A stretch of 64,000 bases of DNA from Niastella caeni (lineage in GTDB: Bacteria > Bacteroidota > Bacteroidia > Chitinophagales > Chitinophagaceae). Both the position numbers and the translations under genes were made by a program. The stretch covers positions 496,001 to 560,000 of the forward strand of contig NZ_STFF01000002.1 in NCBI RefSeq assembly GCF_004834005.1, written 5' to 3'. This document shows, piece after piece, positions 10,776-20,337 of this stretch. The notes below the pieces were generated by a model. The model saw only the letters and a list, made by a program, of their open reading frames with translations, was not told where the DNA came from and did no database searches. Position 1 is the stretch's first letter. Every line of letters starts with the position of its first letter.

Positions 10776-11984
10776 TTAGTACGATACAAGCGTTGTTATG
10801 CTCGATGCGGGCAAATTGATATTAAAGCTGTTATTTGAAACCGCAATCGTGCTCGCTGCCTGGTTTTGTGAGCTGGTAGTTACATAACGATTGAAATTAT
10901 TAACAGTAACACCCGCAATGCTGAATGGCTGATTGGTAACCGCTGAATTTGTATTAACGGCAACGATCACGATCCTGGAACCGCTCCTGTAAGCGGTGGT
11001 ATAAACACCGGTAGTAGGATTGGCGGTGCAGGAAATTTTAGTATAGCCGGGACGGATATGACGGGCAAAGTGAGCCATTACATATCCCACTTTCGTGATA
11101 TTGCTGTTCTCGTCGATAGGCCCGTAGAAACGGCGGATATACCACCAGACATAAGCGGCCCAGCCGGCATTCATACAGTCATGGATCTCTTTGGCCGCGT
11201 TCATGGCATTGGGCCAGTCGTTGCCGCTGATAGAGGAATTGGTATAGTGTTCGGTCATCCACACCGATTTTCCGATGTTGCCTAAGTTGTACGGGGTTCT
11301 GCCATAAATATGCCCGCTTACAAAAAGCGTCTTTGCCTTGGCGGTAGCATTGCTGAGGTAGGTGTTGATGAAGTTCTGGTCCATATTAAATGGTTCGGGC
11401 GCCATAATAGGAGCGCCGCAATTGTCGCCATGGGCCGCTACGAAGTTCGCAATCTCCGTTGCCGTGCCGTGCATCCAGTCGGAAGCCAGATAATTCGGTT
11501 CATTCCAGGGGCAAAGCGCATACACGCCGCCAACAGCCGAGCAATAAGCCCGCATATGCGCGGCATAATCGGCCCAGGAGCTTTGTCTTAAATACAGGCC
11601 GTTCATCATGGAGGCAGGTGCGTTCCAGGCGGTGGCTATTACTTTAGCGCCATAACTTTTGGCTGCATCGATCGTTGGTTTTTCGGCAGCAAACTGGTTG
11701 CTGTTGGGGACAATCATTACCCGCAGAATACTCATTCCTATGCCCTCGGTGGGCGAGAAAGCCCTCGTTCTTTGGGTGCTGGTGAGGTCACCGATCCATA
11801 TGGGCACGCTCATGCCGCCAAATCCCTGAATGGTTTGTTGCAGGGTATTGGCATTTATAACAGCGGTGGCTTCTTCTTTTGGCTGATTGGTAACCTCATT
11901 GTTCGCCTCCGGGCGGTTCCCTTTTTTAGAACAGCCGGTAACAAGCAGCGCAATGGCAAGAAAGGTGATCAGATCTTTTTTCAT
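10776..11984 (-). CDS. GH30 endo-xylanase (subfamily 8, glucuronoxylanase-like) lipoprotein
   Basis: 402 residues with lipobox LLVTGC (Cys18). A (beta/alpha)8 barrel begins at IQGFGGMSVP (about residue 52) and carries acid/base Glu162 in CPWNEPN and nucleophile Glu245 in WMTEHYT. The C-terminal part (about 310-402) is the beta-sandwich usual in GH30, ending INLPASSITTLVSY. The size, the short SVPIWIGDLT region and the WNEPNYLASDW block resemble subfamily 8 enzymes, which cut beta-1,4-xylan near 4-O-methyl-glucuronosyl side chains. Whether the arginine that recognises the uronic acid is present was not established. It is the first gene of a two-gene minus-strand operon with GH62; a near-palindrome lies about 100 bp upstream. 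Confidence 0.88.
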   Translation of the reverse strand: MKKDLITFLAIALLVTGCSKKGNRPEANNEVTNQPKEEATAVINANTLQQTIQGFGGMSVPIWIGDLTSTQRTRAFSPTEGIGMSILRVMIVPNSNQFAAEKPTIDAAKSYGAKVIATAWNAPASMMNGLYLRQSSWADYAAHMRAYCSAVGGVYALCPWNEPNYLASDWMHGTATEIANFVAAHGDNCGAPIMAPEPFNMDQNFINTYLSNATAKAKTLFVSGHIYGRTPYNLGNIGKSVWMTEHYTNSSISGNDWPNAMNAAKEIHDCMNAGWAAYVWWYIRRFYGPIDENSNITKVGYVMAHFARHIRPGYTKISCTANPTTGVYTTAYRSGSRIVIVAVNTNSAVTNQPFSIAGVTVNNFNRYVTTSSQNQAASTIAVSNNSFNINLPASSITTLVSY

Positions 11985-12081
11985 AGATAGTTTAACTTTT
12001 TAATGGTTATGAAATATTGATAAAGAATACATGCAATAGCTTTCCCTTTCGCCCTTTAATACAGGCAAAGCAATACCGGTT

Positions 12082-12097
12082 GTTGCTTGTAAGCAAC
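12082..12097. promoter_or_regulatory. Near-palindromic operator candidate upstream of GH30-GH62
   Basis: GTTGCTT (12082-12088) and AAGCAAC (12091-12097) are perfect inverted arms around a central GT. The site is about 98 bp upstream of the GH30 start, within reach of a promoter. A dimeric repressor or activator could bind; no cognate regulator is next to it. Confidence 0.35.
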
Positions 12098-12498
12098 CGC
12101 TAATAAGGGATTACGCACATGACCATACCAGAACAACAGGAGAGTGAAGGCAAAATACTTCCGGCAGACGGATGTCTGCAATAACAAACGATCAAATAAA
12201 TGAAAGGAAAAACAGATGCAGTTGCCTGAAGATTGTTATAGGCAAAGCTTTTTAGATCACAGCTCCATGGGTAATTAAGTGGGGGTGGTCAGAGCATATC
12301 ATGATCATTGACTTTCATATGGCAGGCATGCAATCGGTTCGTTCCTGAAACTAAGTTACTGATAAATTCAGGGTGATGTGACCTTTTAAACAAATTTGCT
12401 ACGAATTTCAACGAATGAGCCATTGCACGATCTGCTGTTGGGAGGAAGGGCTGAAGGTACATACAGGATCATACTGCCGGCGAGCGATAAAGAAATTA

Positions 12499-12533
12499 AA
12501 AAACCTGCAGAATCATTGATTTTGCAGGTTTTT
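12499..12533 (-). terminator. Intrinsic terminator of the beta-lactamase-fold gene
   Basis: AAAAACCTGCA (12499-12509) pairs perfectly with TGCAGGTTTTT (12523-12533), 11 bp. Read on the minus strand it is followed by further T residues and lies 52 bp after the stop of the gene at 12586-13650. Confidence 0.8.
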
Positions 12534-12585
12534 GTTTGTACGCCCGGCATGGGCGCAAACTCAAGGGTGTCAACGGTCAGTTGAT

Positions 12586-13650
12586 TTAATTTATTACTGC
12601 ATTTATCTTTTGCCAAAGGGCATTGTCGAACCCGGAAACGGCAAAACTGGGGTTAGCTGAATCTGATGCGTCCCCCATTCTTATTACTACCATTTTCTTA
12701 CCTGGTATTACATATATACGCTGGTCCTCTGCACCCATTGCCGCATACATATCGGCCGGGGCGTTTGGTACTAAAGTTCCCTGGTAAACGGTTTGCCCCC
12801 CTGGCACCATATAACTGGTTTTACCATTTAACCACCACAAATAACCATACGACGGGTTTATGTTTTGTGATGTACTAATGCTTTCATTTAAAAAAGATTC
12901 ATTTATAATTGTTTCGTTGTTCCATTTTCCTTTGTTAAGTGCCAGTAGGCCAAACCTGGCCATACTACGGGTATTACTATGGTATACTTTAAATATAAGT
13001 CCGTTATTCCAGAAGCCATCCATTCCTATTTTATTCTTTAATTTAGCATTGAAGTAGGATTCAAAATCCTGGTTACCAGCCGCTGCAACAACATCCATCA
13101 GTTTTTGAAAAACATTATGGTACGACCACCTGGTACCTGCATCTGCGAGGTATGTTAAATTCGATTTTATCACTAACTCACTCGCATCATTGATGCCAGA
13201 AGTCATTGTAAGCAAGTGTTTCGATGTTATTAAGTTCTCTTTATCTATTGGCTCGCTCGTCCAGCCCGTGCCTAAATAGTTCGATACTTTATTATTAATA
13301 TTTAGCAATCCTTCTTGTTGTGCTATTCCTGTGGTGGTTGCCACCAATGTTTTACCTGCACTATTCCATTGCCAGGAAGTAGTTGAAGTATGTCCATTAA
13401 AATACTCTTCCATTACAATTCTACCGTTTACAAGAATCATAAACGATTTTGTACTTGTTTGAAGAAGATAATCCTTTAAAGGTTGTACCGCGCTTTGATT
13501 CCAGCCCAAACTGGAAAGCGATGTTGTTTCCCAGGTAGTATCGGTATTTGAAGGAAAATACATTGATGGAGCTTGGTTTTCATCTACTTTTTTGCTACAC
13601 CCAAAAATGGTGATCAAAAGCAGTAATGGTAAGGATTTAAGGATTTTCAT
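12586..13650 (-). CDS. Serine hydrolase of the beta-lactamase/class C penicillin-binding fold, lipoprotein
   Basis: 354 residues with lipobox IFGC (Cys18). The SxxK catalytic motif is SAGK (Ser97-Lys100) inside WQWNSAGKTLVA, and the second motif is probably the Tyr in WSYHNV. HLLTMTSGIND is the conserved stretch that follows in the Beta-lactamase (PF00144) family, which covers esterases, D-aminopeptidases and carboxypeptidases as well as class C beta-lactamases. The protein should be membrane anchored facing the periplasm or exterior. It is transcribed alone, divergent from the cytochrome c peroxidase-like gene, and ends at its own terminator. There is no sign that it is a true antibiotic beta-lactamase; an esterase or peptidase role is more likely. 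Confidence 0.88.
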   Translation of the reverse strand: MKILKSLPLLLLITIFGCSKKVDENQAPSMYFPSNTDTTWETTSLSSLGWNQSAVQPLKDYLLQTSTKSFMILVNGRIVMEEYFNGHTSTTSWQWNSAGKTLVATTTGIAQQEGLLNINNKVSNYLGTGWTSEPIDKENLITSKHLLTMTSGINDASELVIKSNLTYLADAGTRWSYHNVFQKLMDVVAAAGNQDFESYFNAKLKNKIGMDGFWNNGLIFKVYHSNTRSMARFGLLALNKGKWNNETIINESFLNESISTSQNINPSYGYLWWLNGKTSYMVPGGQTVYQGTLVPNAPADMYAAMGAEDQRIYVIPGKKMVVIRMGDASDSANPSFAVSGFDNALWQKINAVIN

Positions 13651-13691
13651 TTTATTAATTTGCTGATTTAGATTACTAATATATGAAATGG

Positions 13692-13722
13692 TTTAATGAC
13701 GCCTGATTTTCTCTTAAATTTG
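13692..13722 (+). promoter_or_regulatory. Candidate Bacteroidota-type promoter of the cytochrome c peroxidase-like gene
   Basis: TTTA at 13692-13695 and an exact TAnnTTTG match, TAAATTTG, at 13715-13722 are separated by 19 bp, the usual spacing of the -33 and -7 elements. Transcription would start near 13729, about 40 bp before the ATG at 13768. Confidence 0.6.
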
Positions 13723-13767
13723 TAACAGGCGGGTTTTTATATGTAAAAGAATGTCAAACACTTGCGT

Positions 13768-15603
13768 ATGCTAAAAAAGTGGATAATTGCCGCGCCCATT
13801 GCTTTGTTTTTCCTGGTATTGCTCAATGGCTTTTTAATTCCTGCAGGCTATGATAGCAATTTAATGGTTGATAAATATTATTTAGCGGAGTTGCAGACGC
13901 TTAAACAAAAATTGCAGGCACTGAAGCAATCCTGTGAGCAAAAACAGTCGCTTGCCATTTTACAGCAGCAATTCAAAAATGCCAGGCTGTCTTATAAGGA
14001 AGTAGCTGTATTAACAGAGTATTTCAATGTGTACGAAACAAAATACCTGAATGGCCCCGCGCTGAAAAGAGTGGAAGATGATAACCCCCAGGTTATAATT
14101 CAACCAGCGGGTTTCCAGGTGGTGGAAGAAAAGCTTTTCGGAACGAAGCATCCCGATCATGCCGCTTTAACTGCTGAGATAAACAATATGCTGCACACGG
14201 TTGAGCGGTTGATCCATGAACCTGACCGGATTTATAAGTTTAAAGAGTTCAGCGTATTTGATGCATTACGCGCCGCCACTTTACGCATGATCACCCTTGG
14301 CATCAGCGGATTTGATTCGCCGGTAGCCCAATACTCAATTCGGGAAGCCGCATCAACCATCAATGGCATGCAGGCAATTATTGACCTGTATCGCCCGGAG
14401 ATCAACAAAAAGGATGAAAATCTTTATACCAGGTTGTCGAAAAAACTGGCGGCAGCAAAACAATATTTATTAAACAGCCGCACCAGTTTTAACCAGTTCA
14501 ACCGCCTGGAATTTATTACTAAATATGCCAACCCCATTTCAAACGCTATTGTAGAAACGAGGTTGCAACTGGGTTTTGAAATGCCCGTAGAATTAAGGCC
14601 GGTAAATCCCGATGCATTGAACATCTTTGAAGGCAACGCTTTTGATGTTCGTTTTTTTTCGCCAAACGATCGCTACCACCCAACACCTGAACGCATAGAA
14701 CTGGGCCGGCGGCTTTTTCATGACCCCATATTGTCGGGGTCAAAGGATCGCAGTTGCGGCAGTTGTCATCAACCTCAAAAAGCATTTGCAGATGGCCTGC
14801 CTGTAGCGCTGGCCATTGATAATAAAACCAAACTTACCCGCAACACACCCGGCCTTTGGAATACCGTTTTTCAGACAAAACAATTTTTTGACTCGCGTAC
14901 AAGCACACTGGAAAATCAATTAAGTGCCGTTGTACACAACCCATCGGAAATGCAAGGTTCATTACAGGAAAGCATTCCTTTGTTACAACAGCATCCTGTG
15001 TATGCCCAACTTTTTGCGAAGGCCTATTCCAATGAAAAAGATGTAATTACACAATATAACATTGCCAATGCCATTGCTTCCTATATAAGATCATTGGTAG
15101 CATTGAATGCGCGCTTTGATCAATACATGCGCGGTGATACAACTAAATTAAGCACCACTGAGAAAAACGGTTTTAATCTTTTTATGGGCAAGGCCAAATG
15201 TGGCACCTGTCATTTTATGCCCCTGTTCAATGGCCTGGTTCCCACTGAATTTACTGAAACAGAGTCGGAAGTGTTAGGCGTACCTGCCGCCAATCTTAAA
15301 AAAAATGCGGTGCTGGATAGTGATAAAGGAAAATTTGATTTTACTACTGCAACCATACACCAGTTCGCTTTCAAAACGCCTACGCTCCGCAATATTGCAT
15401 TAACGGCCCCTTATATGCACAACGGCGTTTTTGCAACGCTTGAAGACGTAATGGAATTTTATAACGATGGGGGAGGCAGTGGATTAAAGATTGCCCCCGA
15501 AACGCAAACACTTCCTGCAGATAAATTACAGCTTACCGGTAAAGAAACAAAAGCAGTGATCGCATTCATGCATGCGCTTACTGATACAAGTGGAAGAAAA
15601 TAA
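13768..15603 (+). CDS. Di-haem cytochrome c peroxidase family protein with helical N-terminal extension
   Basis: 611 residues from the ATG at 13768; an upstream TTG at 13762 is in frame but the ATG gives a normal MLKKW opening and membrane/signal segment (about residues 4-24). Two haem c sites are visible: Cys330-Cys333-His334 in SCGSCHQ and Cys478-Cys481-His482 in KCGTCHF. The C-terminal half (about 290-605) is the CCP_MauG-type fold (PF03150), with PYMHNGVF near the end. The first 270 residues are mostly helical with no haem motif and resemble the helical extensions, possibly imelysin-like, seen before this domain in Bacteroidota; that comparison is tentative. Expected to be a periplasmic peroxidase or a MauG-like oxidase. 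It is a single-gene transcript with a consensus promoter at 13692-13722. Confidence 0.88.
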   Translation: MLKKWIIAAPIALFFLVLLNGFLIPAGYDSNLMVDKYYLAELQTLKQKLQALKQSCEQKQSLAILQQQFKNARLSYKEVAVLTEYFNVYETKYLNGPALKRVEDDNPQVIIQPAGFQVVEEKLFGTKHPDHAALTAEINNMLHTVERLIHEPDRIYKFKEFSVFDALRAATLRMITLGISGFDSPVAQYSIREAASTINGMQAIIDLYRPEINKKDENLYTRLSKKLAAAKQYLLNSRTSFNQFNRLEFITKYANPISNAIVETRLQLGFEMPVELRPVNPDALNIFEGNAFDVRFFSPNDRYHPTPERIELGRRLFHDPILSGSKDRSCGSCHQPQKAFADGLPVALAIDNKTKLTRNTPGLWNTVFQTKQFFDSRTSTLENQLSAVVHNPSEMQGSLQESIPLLQQHPVYAQLFAKAYSNEKDVITQYNIANAIASYIRSLVALNARFDQYMRGDTTKLSTTEKNGFNLFMGKAKCGTCHFMPLFNGLVPTEFTETESEVLGVPAANLKKNAVLDSDKGKFDFTTATIHQFAFKTPTLRNIALTAPYMHNGVFATLEDVMEFYNDGGGSGLKIAPETQTLPADKLQLTGKETKAVIAFMHALTDTSGRK

Positions 15604-15612
15604 AAAGGTATA

Positions 15613-15656
15613 GAGGCATAAAGGCAACGAGGATTTTAACTTTATGCCTCGTTGCC
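15613..15656. terminator. Two interlocking inverted repeats between convergent genes
   Basis: GAGGCATAAAG (15613-15623) pairs perfectly with CTTTATGCCTC (15640-15650), and GGCAACGAGG (15623-15632) pairs perfectly with CCTCGTTGCC (15647-15656). The arms alternate (left1, left2, right1, right2), so the two stems compete or interlock like a pseudoknot. The region also reads as period-8 words (AGGCATAA, AGGCAACG). It is centred between the cytochrome gene and the convergent metallophosphatase gene and probably stops both transcripts. Confidence 0.55.
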
Positions 15657-15707
15657 CTGTTGCTTTCAATCTAAACAATGATCAGTTATACTCATTTTAA
15701 CTGAGCA

Positions 15708-18014
15708 TTATTCTGTTACCACAATTTTTTGGGTAGCAGCAGTTTTATTGTCTTTTACCTTTATGAAATAAGTACCTGCCTGCAAGCCATGGGTTTCAAT
15801 TAAAGCAGCGCCTGCAAACTGCACCGTTTTAACTATTCTTCCTGAAATATCAACGATGGCAATGGTTGTTTTTTCGCCTGAATTCGTTTGCACATTGATG
15901 CTTTGTCCTTTCTTTACAAACGTTGGCTGAATTTTTAAAGTATATGCCGCTGCTACTGGCACATCTGTTTGAACCCTTGCGCCGCTATTAACCGTTACAT
16001 TAAATACATCCGTTACACAGGTTGCACTTGCGTTATCCCGCACCGTGTAGGTTGTGTTTGCAGCCGGACTTACTGTGATGCTGCGGGTGGTTGCACCGGT
16101 AGACCAGGTATAGGTTCCCGAAGGCCATGATGCAGTTAGTGTGGTAGATGATCCCGAAATAATAGAAACATTGGTAGTCTTATTCACGTCTTTCATCATC
16201 GTAAACTGGTCGCTGATAATACCCGTACGCCGGATGAATTTTGCATCCAGCCGGTTATTCTCTATTTCAAAATAAAACATACCGCCATCATCTACAGAGA
16301 AAGGCATGGCGTTATGCGGATAACCACTCTGAACGCCACCATCTGCGCCGGCAGAACCTGCCAGTACGTAAACTGTACCATGGTTAGCGCCGTTGGCAGG
16401 TTTATAAGGACATGAATTGGTGCTGCCATCATACTTGCCACTGCTGCTGCTGATGGTATGTGCACTTACGTTGAATGACGATTCATTACCATAATAACCA
16501 TTCAACAAATAGGAACGCTCATAATCATGACTATGCCCGCAGATGATGATATCAACACCATAACGTTCTAAAATACGGATGAAGTTCTGGCGGATGTTGA
16601 TCAGCTCAGATTCCGTATCGGAATTATGACTGCCCATGGTATAAGGTGGGTGATGCCAGTATACCACGGTCCATTTCTTGGTATTGGCTGTAAGGTCTTG
16701 TTTTACCCAGGTTACCTGCGCGCCGGTAGTGTCGTACAAACGGGTAGTTCCTGCATTTTCTTTACCATAAGAATCCAGCGATAAGAAGTGGATGTTACCC
16801 CAGTCCCAGGAATAAAACGCTTCTGTTCCCGATGCCACGCCACCACACTGGGCAGCGGTGGGCATGGTGAAATTCTGATAATATGCCCCGGTACGGGATG
16901 TTTGAGAAGTGCCATAATAATCATGATTACCAGGGGCGGGGAAGAGCTGATGGTTCTTTAAAATAGTGGCGCTGTATGCATTGAAGAAATTACTTTGGTA
17001 TTCGGCATCTGTTCCGTTGTTGTAGGCATTATCACCCAACAGCAACAGCACCTCTGCCGGATTGCTGCCTGCATAATTTCTATACGAATTCAAGGTGCCT
17101 GTCTGGAAAGAGTTATCATTTCTGCCGCAATCACCAAAGGCAGCAATACGTATTTTGCGGGTAGTAGTATCAGCAGGAGCTGTAGTAAAGAAATTATCAG
17201 TTCCCGCTTGTATTATTTGCGTAGTACTTCCAAACCGGTAATAATACTTCGTGTCAGGGGTAAGTCCGGTTATTCTTACTTCATGTTCAGTGGTAGATGC
17301 CGGGTCGGTTGCAGTCAACGTGTAAGAGCCATGTATAGTGCCTGCTTCAATTTTTGAATTGGTGGCAATATTGGTTCTCCAGCGAAGGGTAACAGCCGTT
17401 TGATTACCCATTTGCAGGTAAGGTCCGCGGGTGAGTACTGCAGTTGAAACGCCTGTACCGGTCAATTCAAGATCAAAGCTCACATCTGAACTTGTTTTAT
17501 TGATCTGGTGAATTTCCACCGCTATTACATTGGTACCTGTAACTAAAGAGCCGGCAGCCAATGTGGTGGAAAGCCAGGTATTGCCATCATCGCTGCAATT
17601 GGTGGACGCCCAGGTATTATACGCAATGGTCCCCGAGGGCATATTGTTCCTGTATTTTTCAACTCCATTAATATAAACAACGATGCCATCATCTCTCTTC
17701 ACCCGTAAAGTATAATTGGAAAAGATGGATGCATCAGCAACCGAAATCGTTTTTCTGAAATATGTAGTTGTGTATTTGTTATTCGATTGAGGGCCATAAC
17801 TTACAACGGTGGCTTCATCCCCGTCGCCATAGCCTAATTGAGCAGCGCCCGATGCCCAGCTTCCGTCATTAAAAGAAGCGGTTCTCCAGGCAGTGCCCTG
17901 GTTACTTCCGTTGTCGAGGTATTTCCAGGTAGAACCAGTGGGTACCAGCGCCGTTTGCGCCAATACGCTTACGACACAAAACAACAAAGCAATAGTGTAG
18001 ATGATCTTTGTCAT
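15708..18014 (-). CDS. T9SS-secreted metallophosphatase (purple acid phosphatase-like)
   Basis: 768 residues, signal peptide to about residue 19 (SVLAQ). Domain order: an N-terminal beta-sandwich (about 20-190, beginning TGSTWKYLDNG), a fibronectin-III-like domain (about 195-280) of the kind that precedes purple acid phosphatases, then the metallophosphoesterase core with the metal-binding blocks AFGDCG, LLGDNAYNNG, PGNHDYYG, YWHHPP and GHSHDYERS, then an Ig-like repeat (WSTGATTRSITV), and a C-terminal type A sorting domain for the type IX secretion system (about 695-768). The expected activity is phosphomonoester or phosphodiester hydrolysis at the cell surface or outside. It is transcribed alone. 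The missing precise assignment is the metal pair and substrate; the catalytic blocks all look intact. Confidence 0.9.
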   Translation of the reverse strand: MTKIIYTIALLFCVVSVLAQTALVPTGSTWKYLDNGSNQGTAWRTASFNDGSWASGAAQLGYGDGDEATVVSYGPQSNNKYTTTYFRKTISVADASIFSNYTLRVKRDDGIVVYINGVEKYRNNMPSGTIAYNTWASTNCSDDGNTWLSTTLAAGSLVTGTNVIAVEIHQINKTSSDVSFDLELTGTGVSTAVLTRGPYLQMGNQTAVTLRWRTNIATNSKIEAGTIHGSYTLTATDPASTTEHEVRITGLTPDTKYYYRFGSTTQIIQAGTDNFFTTAPADTTTRKIRIAAFGDCGRNDNSFQTGTLNSYRNYAGSNPAEVLLLLGDNAYNNGTDAEYQSNFFNAYSATILKNHQLFPAPGNHDYYGTSQTSRTGAYYQNFTMPTAAQCGGVASGTEAFYSWDWGNIHFLSLDSYGKENAGTTRLYDTTGAQVTWVKQDLTANTKKWTVVYWHHPPYTMGSHNSDTESELINIRQNFIRILERYGVDIIICGHSHDYERSYLLNGYYGNESSFNVSAHTISSSSGKYDGSTNSCPYKPANGANHGTVYVLAGSAGADGGVQSGYPHNAMPFSVDDGGMFYFEIENNRLDAKFIRRTGIISDQFTMMKDVNKTTNVSIISGSSTTLTASWPSGTYTWSTGATTRSITVSPAANTTYTVRDNASATCVTDVFNVTVNSGARVQTDVPVAAAYTLKIQPTFVKKGQSINVQTNSGEKTTIAIVDISGRIVKTVQFAGAALIETHGLQAGTYFIKVKDNKTAATQKIVVTE

Positions 18015-18177
18015 GGTTTTTTGCGGTTGGTTAATAGATTTTTTTATTGTTCAAACATATGACATAAATAAATCAACTGTTGGGTTTGATGATTATGCTA
18101 TTATTACTAATTGAGTTCCATGCAATGGTGAAGTAATTGTTGAACCGGTCGTTGCCTTATGTACTACATGTAAGGCC

Positions 18178-18246
18178 AAATATTTATGCCAGAATAAATA
18201 TTTATTTATATGTATTAAAAGTTACATATAGCGCGTTATACATATA
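18178..18246 (+). promoter_or_regulatory. Dyad and TACATATA repeats upstream of the LamG protein gene
   Basis: AAATATTTAT (18178-18187) is perfectly inverted at 18194-18203 with a 6 bp spacer. It is followed by TATATGTA (18207-18214) and two direct copies of TACATATA (18223-18230 and 18239-18246). The last copy ends 15 bp before the ATG at 18262. These could be operator sites; AT-rich composition makes chance dyads more likely than usual. Confidence 0.35.
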
Positions 18247-18261
18247 ATCATCCGTGACTTT

Positions 18262-20220
18262 ATGAAACCCCTTATTGTGTTGTTCAGCTGTGTGTTTGCC
18301 TTTTCGGTGAGCACAAAGAGCCAGACTAATTATTGCCTTTCATTTGACGGCGTAAACGACTATGCTAATATAGGCAACATTCTTCCTGCCGTAAGCGATT
18401 TTACGATCGAATGCTGGGTAAAAGTTCCCTCCACCGCTACAGGCACCTGTTATTTCCTTGGCAGTAATACCGGTACCTGTGCAGGTAACATTCTGCAATA
18501 CAGTGTTGCCTTCAATACGCTTACGTTTTATGAACGGTTGAACTGTACTGGTGTAGGTGTTGACTATGCTGTTACCCTTCACGATAATACCTGGCATCAT
18601 TTGGCGGGGGTGCGTTCGGGAACCAGCCTGTATTTATATGTTGATGGTAAGCAGGTAGGTACCGGCACAGCTTATAACAATACAGGAATGACCACCTTCA
18701 GGTTAGGCAACCGCATTTCAACTTATTACCAGGGTTTAATAGAGGAAGTGCGAATATGGAGTGTGGCCCGTACGGCCCAGCAGATAAAAAGCGGCATGTA
18801 CAATACAGTAGCTGCTTCCACCTCAGGCCTGATGGCTTACTATGGTTTGAATGAAGGCAGCGGGCAAACGGTGGGGGATGCTACCACCAACGCTTATAAT
18901 GGTACTGTTGGCGCCAATAGTTCCGTTGCCGGTAACGACCCTGCATGGGCCGCTTCACCGGTTCAGTTTGGCAATAATGCGGTGAGCTTTGATGGCGTGA
19001 ACGATTATGTATCCATTCCCGCAGCCGCCATTGATAATCTCCCTTCCGGCACCATTGAGGCCGTGGTTTACCTCAATAGCTTAACCCAGGCGCCGATCCT
19101 GTCTAAACAATCCAATAGTGAAAATACATATGCCACGCTTACAGTCGGCTACTATGCCGATGTATCGGGCAATCTTGTTGCTGGTACGCCGGGTGTGGTG
19201 TATTATCATTCACAAAATGGCGTTGCGGTGCTCAATTCCGGTTCCACTACGGTTTCGGCTGGCACCTGGACGCATATTGCCGTATCTTTCAATTCAAGCG
19301 GCGCCAGCTTATATATCAACGGTGTGCTGGCAGGTAGCGCAAGCGGTAATTTTTCTCAACCCAATGATCTAACTGTAACAAGCACCCGTTTGGGTAGTTG
19401 GAGCACGGGCGGCTTTCTGGATGGCCACCTGGATGAAGTGAGGGTATGGAATGTGGTGCGCACACAATCGCAGATCCAGGCCCTGATGGGGGTAGGTTTA
19501 TCGGGCAGCCATAGCGGACTGGTAACCCTGTATTCAGCCGACCAGGGTATACCCACTGGTACAAATACAGGGCTAACGATACTGATTGACAATACTACCA
19601 ACAATAATCATGGCGTACTCACCAATTTTGCCATGAGCGGCGCCACCTCCAATTATATTGCCAGTTCGGTAGTGCTTCCTGTATCGCTTACCGGTTTTTC
19701 CCTGGTGAAGCAGGCAGATAATATTGTGCTGCACTGGCAAACCAGCCAGGAGCAAAACAGCGGTTATTATATCGTTGAAAGAAGCAGCAATGGGATCAAT
19801 TGGAATGCGATAGGGAAGGTGAGGGCCCTGGGCGCCAGCGTGTCGAACGCCGCTTATTTATACACCGATGAACAGCCGCTGCAGGGCGCTAACTATTACC
19901 GGCTGAAAGCAGTGGATGTGAACAACCGGTTTACATACAGCGGGGTAATCTTTGCCAGCTTTGCTGTCAGCAAGGCCGTATGGCAGGTGCTTCAGAACCC
20001 AGTGCAGAAAGGGGTATTGCAGTTTACTACAAAACTGCCTGCTACCGCACATGCCAAGGTGCAGTTGTTTGATGCGCAAGGCAAACTGCTGCAACAGCAG
20101 GGTGCTTACCCGGGATTGAATACAATGCTTATACAATCACCTGTTCGCGGCATTTATTTCCTGCGGTTATCACAGGATGGTAAGGTCATCGGCAGAAGAC
20201 AAAAGATAGTACTGCAATAA
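18262..20220 (+). CDS. T9SS-secreted protein with two LamG (concanavalin A-like) domains
   Basis: 652 residues, signal peptide to about residue 20 (STKSQ). Two LamG/concanavalin A-like jelly rolls are plain from repeated landmarks: CLSFDGVNDYANIG to RIWSVARTAQQI (about 25-215) and VSFDGVNDYVSIP to RVWNVVRTQSQI (about 235-400). A fibronectin-III-like segment (VLHWQTSQEQNSGYY, about 490-565) and a C-terminal type A sorting domain (about 570-652) complete it. LamG pairs in Bacteroidota secreted proteins usually bind glycans or act as adhesins; no catalytic motif is seen. It is a single gene with its own upstream dyads, divergent from the metallophosphatase. Function beyond surface binding cannot be named. 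Confidence 0.88.
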   Translation: MKPLIVLFSCVFAFSVSTKSQTNYCLSFDGVNDYANIGNILPAVSDFTIECWVKVPSTATGTCYFLGSNTGTCAGNILQYSVAFNTLTFYERLNCTGVGVDYAVTLHDNTWHHLAGVRSGTSLYLYVDGKQVGTGTAYNNTGMTTFRLGNRISTYYQGLIEEVRIWSVARTAQQIKSGMYNTVAASTSGLMAYYGLNEGSGQTVGDATTNAYNGTVGANSSVAGNDPAWAASPVQFGNNAVSFDGVNDYVSIPAAAIDNLPSGTIEAVVYLNSLTQAPILSKQSNSENTYATLTVGYYADVSGNLVAGTPGVVYYHSQNGVAVLNSGSTTVSAGTWTHIAVSFNSSGASLYINGVLAGSASGNFSQPNDLTVTSTRLGSWSTGGFLDGHLDEVRVWNVVRTQSQIQALMGVGLSGSHSGLVTLYSADQGIPTGTNTGLTILIDNTTNNNHGVLTNFAMSGATSNYIASSVVLPVSLTGFSLVKQADNIVLHWQTSQEQNSGYYIVERSSNGINWNAIGKVRALGASVSNAAYLYTDEQPLQGANYYRLKAVDVNNRFTYSGVIFASFAVSKAVWQVLQNPVQKGVLQFTTKLPATAHAKVQLFDAQGKLLQQQGAYPGLNTMLIQSPVRGIYFLRLSQDGKVIGRRQKIVLQ

Positions 20221-20280
20221 GAAAATATGATCAGGTTAATAAAGTTACAGATCGTTGTTTATATACAAAATTCAATAAAA

Positions 20281-20308
20281 TGGCTGGTAGGGAAGTGCCT
20301 GCCAGCCA
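20281..20308. terminator. Hairpin between the convergent LamG and small NlpC/CHAP-like genes
   Basis: TGGCTGGTAGG (20281-20291) pairs with CCTGCCAGCCA (20298-20308), ten of eleven positions Watson-Crick and one G-U. On the minus strand it is followed by TTTTATTG, so it best fits termination of the small minus-strand gene, perhaps both. Confidence 0.6.
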
Positions 20309-20337
20309 TTGATCATTTACTTAATACGTTTTGCTTA

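Larger units (their letters stand above)
11985..12585. other. 601 bp intergenic region between the GH30 operon and the beta-lactamase-fold gene
   Basis: This gap holds the upstream region of the GH30-GH62 operon (read leftwards) and the terminator of the beta-lactamase-fold gene. Apart from the near-palindrome at 12082-12097 and the hairpin at 12499-12533, no convincing gene, promoter consensus or RNA gene was recognised. Short reading frames near its right end have no coding character. Confidence 0.6.

Noticed and set aside
12386..12616. Short frames in the gap next to the beta-lactamase-fold gene
   Set aside because: They overlap the terminator hairpin and the end of the real gene and look non-coding.
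12586..13650. Antibiotic-resistance beta-lactamase
   Set aside because: Only the fold and SxxK motif are shared with class C enzymes; lipoprotein anchor and context suit a general serine hydrolase.
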